Below, in pieces: positions 1-5,021 of a stretch of 5,819 nt of DNA. Source of the stretch: Porphyromonadaceae bacterium UBA4702 (GTDB lineage Bacteria > Bacteroidota > Bacteroidia > Bacteroidales > Muribaculaceae); NCBI GenBank assembly GCA_002404675.1, contig DHKE01000033.1, forward strand, positions 1 to 5,819. The letters run 5' to 3'. Position 1 is the first letter of the stretch. The number at the start of each line of letters is the position of its first letter. Both the position numbers and the translations under genes were made by a program. The notes beneath the pieces are model-generated. The model was not told the origin of the DNA. It ran no database searches and saw only the letters and a list, made by a program, of their open reading frames with translations.

Positions 1-458
1 GCGGCGACGGCGGCTTCGGCTCCTTTGTTGCCGAGGCTTCCGCCGGCCCGCTCCTGAGCTTCCTCAAGGCGGTTGACCGTCAGCACTCCGAAGATGACTG
101 GCACTCCGCCGCGTGCGTTGATGTCGGCGATGCCTTGCGTCACTCCCTGGCATACGTAGTCGAAGTGTGGCGTGTCGCCGCGTATGACGCAGCCGATGAC
201 GATGACCGCGTCGGGGCTGAGCGCGTCGATGGCTGCTGCTGCGGCGTTGACGAGCTCGACTGTGCCGGGCACTTGTAGGCGTGTTATGCGGTCGTCGGCG
301 ACACCGGCGGCGTGGAGCGTGCCGATTGCGCCGTCGGTGAGCGCGCCGGTTATGGGCGCGTTCCACCGGGCGGTGATGATAACGGCGCGGAAGTCGCCTC
401 CGCGTGCCGGCTTGGGTATCTCGAGGGTTGTGCCCTCGGTGTTGAGTATGGTTGACAT
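1..458 (-). CDS. ribH: 6,7-dimethyl-8-ribityllumazine synthase (3' end cut by window edge)
   Basis: RibH condenses 5-amino-6-ribitylamino-uracil with 3,4-dihydroxy-2-butanone 4-phosphate to give lumazine, the penultimate step of riboflavin synthesis, in the cytoplasm. The reading frame opens with ATG at 456-458 and runs without a stop to base 3, giving 152 codons. Family motifs appear in order: ARWN (residues 30-33, aromatic residue that stacks on the substrate), VPGTVEL (63-69), GCVIRGDTPHFDYV (89-102, with H98 in the place of the catalytic histidine), PVIFGVLTVNR (120-130), then an ERAGG...GNKG stretch (136-146) where the family binds phosphate. Family members are usually about 155-165 residues, so only a short C-terminal helix should be missing. 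The start lies 13 bases after the stop of the TPR-like gene, so the two are probably co-transcribed. Family assignment is certain; fold and role are from family knowledge. Confidence 0.95.
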   Translation of the reverse strand, partial: MSTILNTEGTTLEIPKPARGGDFRAVIITARWNAPITGALTDGAIGTLHAAGVADDRITRLQVPGTVELVNAAAAAIDALSPDAVIVIGCVIRGDTPHFDYVCQGVTQGIADINARGGVPVIFGVLTVNRLEEAQERAGGSLGNKGAEAAVA

Positions 459-471
459 TCTGGGGTCGGTG

Positions 472-1419
472 TTACTTGTTTTCGGGCGTTGCGGCTGCGT
501 TGCGGTTGCCGGCTGCGGTGCCTCGGGCGATTATCTTGGCCATTTCCTCGGAGATGCGTTGCTTCTCCTTGCGGGCCTTGTTCTTCTTGTCGGTCAGCGA
601 GAGGCGGTGCAGGAATATCTTCCATTTGGGTTCCTGGAGGATGTCCTGGTCGATTATCTCGATGAGGGCGAGTATGTCTTCCTCAAGTTCGATGGTGCCG
701 AGGGTGACGGCGTGCGGGAGAATGGCGTTGAGGAGGCGTTTTGCGCGGGGGCGCATCTGGCGCATGCGCATCATTATCTCTGCCATTTCGATTGTCATCT
801 TGACTTCGCGGCGTGTGACGCGGCCTGTGCGTTTCTTGGAGAACTTGATGGCTTCGGCGTAGAATTTCATGGCAGCGCGGTATTCGCCGGACGAGGCCTG
901 TAGCTGCGCGAGCTTGCGGAGCGAGTCGACGAGCTTCTCGGTGGCGGCGACCACTCCGGAGTTGACTTTCTCGTACAGTGCGCCGGTGTGTATCTGCTGC
1001 TTGGCGAGCAGGTCGATTGCTTTCTTGCGCGAGCGCAGCACTCGGGTCGAGAGCTCCATGGCGAGGATGTGCGCCGGGGCGAACCGCTCGCTGTCCTCGG
1101 CGAGGAGCTGGTCGAGGACGCGGAATAGCATTTCGAGGTCTTTCTCGCACTGCCGGAAGTCCTTGAGCGAGAAGTGTATCTCGGTGAGGTCGAAGAGGAC
1201 TGTCAGGAGGAGTGCGCGGAACTCGGTGTTCTCGAAGTCGGAGAAGTCGCGCATGGTTCGCAGGGCCTCGACGGTGCGTTCCATAGCGTCCATGAAGCGG
1301 GCCTCGCCCATGAGCTGGCGGGCTGTCTGCCGGCAGCTTTCGGCTGCCCTCATGATTTCGGCGTCTGCCGGTGTTTTCTCGACTTTGGCGTAGTCGAGGG
1401 GTAATTCCAAGAGAGTCAT
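472..1419 (-). CDS. TPR-like helical-repeat protein of unknown function, upstream of ribH
   Basis: This is a 315-residue, almost entirely helical protein with no signal peptide or membrane segment, so probably cytoplasmic. I do not recognise a specific function. TPR-like helix pairs can be read at about residues 68-104, 161-196 and 206-235. The clearest is the second, with SGEYRAAMKFYAEAIKF at 177-193, which follows the TPR pattern of small and aromatic positions. The last 40 residues change character: a lysine/arginine-rich stretch (KKNKARKEKQR, 278-288) is followed by a short Ala/Asn-rich tail that looks disordered. TPR proteins usually act as protein-protein scaffolds. It begins 46 bases after the isomerase stop and ends 13 bases before ribH, so co-expression with ribH is likely. 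From memory, a TPR protein next to ribH is a common Bacteroidales arrangement. A direct role in flavin synthesis is not shown by the sequence. The ATG at 1417-1419 is the only sensible start. Confidence 0.85.
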   Translation of the reverse strand: MTLLELPLDYAKVEKTPADAEIMRAAESCRQTARQLMGEARFMDAMERTVEALRTMRDFSDFENTEFRALLLTVLFDLTEIHFSLKDFRQCEKDLEMLFRVLDQLLAEDSERFAPAHILAMELSTRVLRSRKKAIDLLAKQQIHTGALYEKVNSGVVAATEKLVDSLRKLAQLQASSGEYRAAMKFYAEAIKFSKKRTGRVTRREVKMTIEMAEIMMRMRQMRPRAKRLLNAILPHAVTLGTIELEEDILALIEIIDQDILQEPKWKIFLHRLSLTDKKNKARKEKQRISEEMAKIIARGTAAGNRNAAATPENK

Positions 1420-1465
1420 ATTCGGGAGAAATTAAGTGTTCATACTGTTGCTGAGGGGAGGGGTG

Positions 1466-2083
1466 TCATTTTGCGGCGTTGCGCTTGGCTGTCGCGCCGA
1501 GGTATCCGCCGTGGTGGCGTTTTGCGTATTCGGCTGTTGTGAAGCCGATAGCGTCCATCACTCCTACCACGAGGACATCGCCCATTACGGTCATCATCGT
1601 GGTTGAGGTGGTGGGTGTCAGCCCGAGGGGGCAAACTTCGGGCGCTCCGCCGGTGTGGAGTGTCACGTCGGCGCGTGCGGCGAGCTGGCTGTCGGCGTTG
1701 CCTGTAATGACGATTACGGGTATGCCTGGGTTGAGGTTGTTTGCCAGGTCAACGAGCTCGAGTATCTCGCGGGTCTTCCCGGAGTTGCTGAGCAGGAGCA
1801 TTATGTCGTTTTGCTGCAGTATGCCGAGGTCGCCGTGCTGCGCTTCGGAGGGGTGGAGGAACACGGAGGGCGTGCCAGTTGAGCAGAAAGTGGTGGCGAT
1901 GTTCATGGCTATCTGTCCGGCCTTTCCCATGCCGGAGGTGACGAGCTTGCCTCCGCACCGGTTGACGTGTTCGACTATCATGTCCACGGCCCGCTGGTAT
2001 CCGTCGGTGACGGGTATGCTGGTGATAGCCTTTGCCTCGGCGGCTATGATTTGGCGCATCAGTGTCTGCACTCTGTTGTTCAT
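1466..2083 (-). CDS. Single-domain SIS sugar-phosphate isomerase, KdsD/KpsF type (probable D-arabinose-5-phosphate isomerase without CBS domains)
   Basis: The 205-residue product is a SIS (sugar isomerase) domain that aligns end to end with the N-terminal domain of E. coli KdsD. That enzyme interconverts ribulose 5-phosphate and arabinose 5-phosphate, the first step towards the LPS sugar Kdo. Visible motifs are TSGMGKAG (49-56, with the conserved lysine K54), FLHPSEAQHGDLG (75-87, with H77 and H83), SNSGKTREI (99-107, phosphate-binding serines and E106), PLGLTPTTSTT (152-162) and KRHHGGYLG (188-196, in the place of the catalytic His region). Two-domain KdsD/KpsF/GutQ proteins continue with a CBS pair for about 120 more residues; this protein ends nine residues after that motif. 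CBS-less versions are known in Bacteroides, so this is probably the normal local form and not a truncation. Substrate is inferred from motifs; kdsD would be the symbol if activity were confirmed. It follows the thioesterase gene after 48 bases. Confidence 0.9.
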   Translation of the reverse strand: MNNRVQTLMRQIIAAEAKAITSIPVTDGYQRAVDMIVEHVNRCGGKLVTSGMGKAGQIAMNIATTFCSTGTPSVFLHPSEAQHGDLGILQQNDIMLLLSNSGKTREILELVDLANNLNPGIPVIVITGNADSQLAARADVTLHTGGAPEVCPLGLTPTTSTTMMTVMGDVLVVGVMDAIGFTTAEYAKRHHGGYLGATAKRNAAK

Positions 2084-2131
2084 GGTGTTTATGCTGTGTT
2101 TGGGGTTGTTGTGTTTGGGGTTGTTTGCCGG
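2084..2131 (-). repeat. Spacer with perfect 2 x 15-base tandem repeat before the isomerase start
   Basis: The 48-base gap between the thioesterase stop and the isomerase ATG holds two exact head-to-tail copies of a 15-base unit at 2095-2109 and 2110-2124. On the coding (minus) strand the unit reads ACAACCCCAAACACA, so the transcript leader is rich in A and C and nearly free of G. Such a leader should be unstructured, which could help initiation in a lineage with weak Shine-Dalgarno use. It could equally be a recent slippage duplication with no function. Confidence 0.85.
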
Positions 2132-2581
2132 TCAGGCCTCGAGGCTTCTGCCTTCGTATGCTTCGAGCTGTCTGCGCCATTCGCCGCTTACGGGGGTTGA
2201 CTTGTGTGTGTCGGGGTCGAAGCTGACCATTACTGTCTCGCATACTGACATCACGGTCATTTCGGGCATTTTGACGAGCATCTGCTGCAGGCGGAAGCTC
2301 TTGTCGCGTATCTCCATGCAGCGGGTGTACACCTCAATGCTGTCGCCGAAGACGATTGAGTTGACGTATGCGCAGTTGACGTTGACGATTACGGTGTCTA
2401 CGCGCTTCCAGTCCATCGAGTCGCCGCGCACGGCCTTGAAATAGTAAGCCTTGCCGGTGTCGTAGAATGAGAAGTATACGGTGTTGTTGAGGTGTCCGAG
2501 GATGTCGATGTCGTTGAAGCGCACCATCACTGGGGTGTGGTGGCGGAAGAGGGAGATGTCGGGTATGTTGTCAGTTTTCAT
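2132..2581 (-). CDS. Hotdog-fold acyl-CoA thioesterase, 4HBT/YbgC-like
   Basis: With the start chosen here the product is 149 residues, a usual size for a single 4HBT hotdog domain. The diagnostic segment is RFNDIDILGHLNNTVYF (21-37). It matches the YbgC/4-hydroxybenzoyl-CoA thioesterase active-site loop, with D26 the likely catalytic aspartate, followed by the long central helix. These enzymes hydrolyse acyl-CoA or acyl-ACP thioesters in the cytoplasm; the acyl substrate cannot be read from the sequence. An ATG 13 codons upstream (2618-2620) is also in frame. I prefer 2579-2581 because the upstream start would overlap the DUF721 gene by 29 bases and is preceded by GC-rich coding sequence. 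The chosen ATG follows an AT-rich leader (ACTTAATAGA), typical of Bacteroidota starts, and leaves a 10-base gap. The extra 13 residues also lie before any recognisable part of the fold. Confidence 0.88.
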   Translation of the reverse strand: MKTDNIPDISLFRHHTPVMVRFNDIDILGHLNNTVYFSFYDTGKAYYFKAVRGDSMDWKRVDTVIVNVNCAYVNSIVFGDSIEVYTRCMEIRDKSFRLQQMLVKMPEMTVMSVCETVMVSFDPDTHKSTPVSGEWRRQLEAYEGRSLEA

Positions 2582-2591
2582 TCTATTAAGT

Positions 2592-2942
2592 TCAATGTTT
2601 CTGGCCGTGTATATGTTCATTCGCGGCGGCTGGTGTCGCGGCGGCGATGCCTCCGATGAACCGTATTTCTGTCACGACGTTGCTGCCGAGGGCCTTGTTG
2701 ATAGAGGCGGCTATCGCGGAGCGCATCATGGTCAGCTCGTTGCGCAGCGAGGGCTTTTCCACGGGGATGTGCATCACCGCCCCCCGGAAGAACGGCTTGC
2801 CGGTCATGGCGGCGATGTGCTGTCCCATCACGCGGGGCCATAGAGCCTCGGCGCGTCGGCGCAGCAGTTCCTCCTGCAGCTCGCATTCGTTGATGGCCTG
2901 TTCCAGCACTTCGCGTATGCTCTGCGGCTCTGTGCGTTTCAT
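2592..2942 (-). CDS. DUF721 / DciA-like protein, translationally coupled to recF
   Basis: This 116-residue protein has the DUF721 pattern: an N-terminal helix (SIREVLEQAINE, 8-19), then ALWPRVMGQHIAAMTGKP (33-50), a beta strand pair with VMHIPVEKPSLRNEL (56-70), and the closing helix and strand with INKALGSNVVTEIRFIGG (81-98). DUF721 includes DciA, described as a loader or operator of the replicative helicase DnaB in bacteria that lack DnaC/DnaI. That role is family knowledge; this short Bacteroidota version could differ. An in-frame ATG exists at 2988-2990, inside recF. The ATG at 2940-2942 is better because it forms an ATGA overlap with the recF stop and removes a 16-residue lead that is only recF sequence read in another frame. 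A recF-DUF721 pairing also occurs in actinobacterial replication loci, which supports a functional tie. Confidence 0.87.
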   Translation of the reverse strand: MKRTEPQSIREVLEQAINECELQEELLRRRAEALWPRVMGQHIAAMTGKPFFRGAVMHIPVEKPSLRNELTMMRSAIAASINKALGSNVVTEIRFIGGIAAATPAAANEHIHGQKH

Positions 2943-4051
2943 GGCTGCGTGTTGGTTATGGGTGTGAACTTGCCGTCCTCGACCTGCCACATGCGGTATT
3001 CGCCGCCGATGCTTGCGACAGTTTCGTCGAGGTGCTTGCGGTTGGTGTCGGTGACGAGTATCTGCCCGAAGCGGCCGTGGTCGCTGACGAGGCTCATGAT
3101 GCGGGCCACGCGCGAGGTGTCGAGCTTGTCGAAAATGTCGTCGAGCAGCAGCAGCGGCGTCTTGCCGGTGTGTGCGCGTATGTAGTCGTAGACGGCGAAG
3201 CGGAGGGCTATGGTGAACGTCTTCATCTGGCCCTGGCTGCCGATGCTGCGCATCGGGCTGTCGCCGAGCGTCATGTCGAGGTCGTCGCGGTGCACTCCGG
3301 CGGAGGTGTAGCCGAGCGACTGGTCGCGCATGCGGTTGCGGTCAAACAGTTCATGCATAGTGGTCTGGGCGAGGTTGCTGCGGTATCCGATGGCTGCCAG
3401 CTCGCCGTCGGCGGCGACAGCGGCGTAATGCGCCGCGAATGAGGCTGATATTTCCTCTGTCCAGTCGCGCCGCCTCCGGTAAATTTGCGCGGCAGCGTCC
3501 TCCATGGCCTGTTCTATCGACTCGTACAGCAGCGTGTCGCTCACACCGGCGCGAAGCATCGAGTTGCGCGAGGTCAGGGCGCGGTTGTAGTGCATCAGCA
3601 GCGGCAGGTAGGAGGAATCTGTCTGTGAGATGACCATGTCCATGAGCCGTCGGCGTTCCTGCGCCGAGCCGCGTATCAGGTCGGAATCGTCGGGCGACAC
3701 CGTCACTATGGGGAAACGGCCGATGTGGCTGGAGATGCGGTCATACTCCTTGCCGTTGAGCATCAGCTTCTTGCCGCGTCCGGCGACGATGCCGCAGCTC
3801 ACGGTGTCGCTGTTGGCGTGGCCGGTGTCATAGATTCCCTTGACGAGCAGCCCGGAGCAGCCGTGGCGTATGAGCGACGACTCGGCGACGCTGCGCACCG
3901 GGCGCGTGAAGCTGAGGAAATGCACCGCTTCGAGCAGGTTGCTCTTGCCCATGCCGTTGGAGCCGAGCAGGCAGTTCACCCCGGGGCAGAAGTCCATGTC
4001 CGCCTCGGCTATGTTCTTGAAATCAGTTATGACCAGATGTTGCAGCCACAT
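2939..4051 (-). CDS. recF: DNA replication and repair protein RecF
   Basis: RecF is an SMC-like ABC ATPase that binds gapped DNA and, with RecO and RecR, helps load RecA at stalled forks and single-strand gaps. The 370-residue length is normal. It opens with MWLQHLVITDFKNI, the usual RecF first strand (cf. LxxLxLxNFRN). The Walker A motif is GSNGMGKS (30-37). The segment around YTSAGVHRDDLDM leads to the ABC signature region GSQGQMK (271-277). Walker B is LLLLDD (300-305), followed by the D-loop FDKLD and the late VTDTN motif. All ATPase motifs are intact, so the gene looks functional. It starts 36 bases after the upp stop, and its TGA overlaps the ATG of the DUF721 gene by four bases. Neither dnaA, dnaN nor gyrB is adjacent within the window, unlike the classical origin-linked recF locus. 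Confidence 0.97.
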   Translation of the reverse strand: MWLQHLVITDFKNIAEADMDFCPGVNCLLGSNGMGKSNLLEAVHFLSFTRPVRSVAESSLIRHGCSGLLVKGIYDTGHANSDTVSCGIVAGRGKKLMLNGKEYDRISSHIGRFPIVTVSPDDSDLIRGSAQERRRLMDMVISQTDSSYLPLLMHYNRALTSRNSMLRAGVSDTLLYESIEQAMEDAAAQIYRRRRDWTEEISASFAAHYAAVAADGELAAIGYRSNLAQTTMHELFDRNRMRDQSLGYTSAGVHRDDLDMTLGDSPMRSIGSQGQMKTFTIALRFAVYDYIRAHTGKTPLLLLDDIFDKLDTSRVARIMSLVSDHGRFGQILVTDTNRKHLDETVASIGGEYRMWQVEDGKFTPITNTQP

Positions 4052-4087
4052 GGTGTTGTCTTGCAGTAGTTTGCCGTGTCTTCGGGG

Positions 4088-4744
4088 TCAGTCTTTCTCG
4101 CCGTAGGCGAGGTCTCCGGCATCGCCGAGGCCCGGGACTATGTAGCTGTGTTCGTTCAGGCTTTCGTCTATCGCGCCGGCCCAGACGGTCGTCTTGTCGG
4201 CGGGGAAGTGCCCGCGCACGAAGTCGATGCCCTGCCGCGAGGCGATGACGGAGGCGACGTGTATGTGTGCCGGGTTGCCCTTGGTGAGCATGGCTTGGTA
4301 TCCCAGCAGCATCGAGCTCCCGGTGGCGAGCATCGGGTCAACGAGCAGCAGCGTCTTCCCTTCGATTGAGGGCGAGGCGAGGTATTCCACCAACACGTCA
4401 AAGTCGTCTCCCTTCTCGTGGTAATGGCGGTATGCGCTCACGAAAGCGTTCTCGGCGCGGTCGAAGCAGTCCAGAAACCCCTGGTGGAGCGGCATTCCGG
4501 CACGCAGTATTGTCGCGAGGACGAGCTGCTCGTCGCACTTCTGGCATACGCACTTGCCCAGCGGTGTCTGTATTTCGGTGTCGCGGTAACGCAGGTGCTT
4601 GGATATTTCGTATGCCATGGCATGGCCGATGCGCCGCAGGTTCTCGCGGAAACGCAGCGGGTCTTTCTGTATGCCGACCTCACGGAGCTCGAGCATGTAG
4701 CGGCTCACGAGGCTCGGGGTGTCGGCAAAGTTGATTACTTTCAT
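4088..4744 (-). CDS. upp: Uracil phosphoribosyltransferase
   Basis: Upp salvages uracil by joining it to PRPP, giving UMP, in the cytoplasm. The 218-residue product has the family's landmarks: ATILRAGMPLHQGF (77-90), AFVSAYR (100-106), the PRPP-binding loop LLVDPMLATGSSM (133-145), and the uracil-binding C-terminus SYIVPGLGDAGDLAYG (200-215). Two ATGs are possible, at 4751-4753 and 4742-4744. I chose the second because family members start with M-K-x-I-N-F and the upstream one would add only MHV. An oddity is a cysteine cluster, CVCQKC (65-70), in the stretch before the LRAG motif, where I would expect no cysteines. It appears to be the first gene of a seven-gene unit, with a candidate promoter just upstream and the fba terminator beyond that. 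Identification is very secure. Confidence 0.96.
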   Translation of the reverse strand: MKVINFADTPSLVSRYMLELREVGIQKDPLRFRENLRRIGHAMAYEISKHLRYRDTEIQTPLGKCVCQKCDEQLVLATILRAGMPLHQGFLDCFDRAENAFVSAYRHYHEKGDDFDVLVEYLASPSIEGKTLLLVDPMLATGSSMLLGYQAMLTKGNPAHIHVASVIASRQGIDFVRGHFPADKTTVWAGAIDESLNEHSYIVPGLGDAGDLAYGEKD

Positions 4745-4767
4745 AACGTGCATAACTTATCAACGTA

Positions 4768-4775
4768 CAAAAATA
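4768..4775 (-). promoter_or_regulatory. Candidate -7 box of the upp promoter (TATTTTTG)
   Basis: On the minus strand these bases read TATTTTTG, an exact match to the Bacteroidota housekeeping -7 consensus TAnnTTTG, 23 bases before the upp ATG. It is the only exact match I found on this strand between upp and fba. A transcript starting a few bases downstream would have a leader of only about 15-20 bases. The expected -33 TTG-type box about 19-20 bases further upstream is not convincing, so the call is moderate. Confidence 0.5.
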
Positions 4776-4787
4776 GCAAAAAATACG

Positions 4788-4837
4788 GAGATGCGCTATA
4801 CCCTCCCGAAAAAACGCCCTCGCGGCAACCGCATCTC
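4788..4837. repeat. 8-base inverted repeat flanking a 34-base loop, upstream of the upp -7 box
   Basis: GAGATGCG at 4788-4795 is the exact reverse complement of CGCATCTC at 4830-4837. The near arm begins 13 bases upstream of the candidate -7 box, so it falls in the spacer and -33 area of the putative upp promoter. It could be an operator with two half-sites, a weak RNA stem if transcription begins further upstream, or chance. No poly-T tract follows, so it is not a terminator. Confidence 0.45.
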
Positions 4838-4845
4838 GGCTCGCC

Positions 4846-4866
4846 TTGGGCCGCCAAACCGGCCAA
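4846..4866. other. GC-rich imperfect hairpin in the upp-fba intergenic region
   Basis: Bases 4846-4849 and 4851-4853 pair with 4860-4866 to form a 7-base-pair stem (TTGG-CCG with CGGCCAA) with one bulged G at 4850 and a six-base loop. Neither strand has a T-run after the stem, so it is not an intrinsic terminator. It would matter only if this stretch is transcribed as part of a longer upp leader. Confidence 0.4.
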
Positions 4867-4897
4867 CTGCCACAGTGAAAAACCGCCAACTGCCACA
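4862..4897. repeat. 13-base direct repeat, two copies 23 bases apart
   Basis: GCCAACTGCCACA occurs exactly at 4862-4874 and again at 4885-4897. The 23-base period is close to two helical turns, so a protein could meet both copies on one DNA face. The period is not a multiple of three, so the copies are not a repeated peptide. They lie about 120-155 bases upstream of the upp ATG. The second copy overlaps an AAAACCGCCA arm (4879-4888) that is inverted at 4951-4960. Function is unknown. Confidence 0.7.
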
Positions 4898-4964
4898 ACG
4901 CGCTTCATATTTCCTTTGGTAATCAATTAGTTGTGAATTTGGGCGAAGTGTGGCGGTTTTGATG

Positions 4965-4996
4965 AAAAAAACAGCCCGGAAAATAATCCGGACTGT
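4965..4996 (-). terminator. Intrinsic terminator of fba
   Basis: The arms 4971-4980 (ACAGCCCGGA) and 4987-4996 (TCCGGACTGT) pair over ten positions with a single C/A mismatch, around a six-base AAATAA loop. Read on the minus strand, the stem is followed directly by a run of seven T (complement of 4965-4971, the last base shared with the stem). It lies 25 bases after the fba stop. This is a textbook Rho-independent terminator and separates fba from the upp unit. Confidence 0.93.
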
Positions 4997-5021
4997 TGTA
5001 TAATTACGCTATGCGTGCGGG

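Noticed and set aside
172..903. Plus-strand open frame of 243 codons opposite ribH and the TPR-like gene
   Set aside because: It crosses the ribH/TPR boundary antisense to both, and shows no recognisable domain; ribH motifs on the other strand are unambiguous.
2136..2145. Perfect palindrome GCCTCGAGGC
   Set aside because: It lies within the last codons of the thioesterase (Ser-Leu-Glu-Ala), has no loop and no T-run, and a 10-base palindrome is easily expected by chance in GC-rich DNA.
1479..2444. Plus-strand open frame of 321 codons opposite the isomerase and thioesterase genes
   Set aside because: It spans two well-supported minus-strand genes and their spacer and has no family motif. Long antisense frames are expected with this GC-rich codon bias.
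2582..2620. N-terminal extension of the thioesterase from the ATG at 2618-2620
   Set aside because: It would overlap the DUF721 gene by 29 bases, has a GC-rich coding leader, and adds residues outside the hotdog fold; the ATG at 2579-2581 has an AT-rich leader.
4680..4898. Minus-strand 72-codon frame overlapping the upp start
   Set aside because: It reads through the upp start region in another frame, with no motif; upp itself is certain there.
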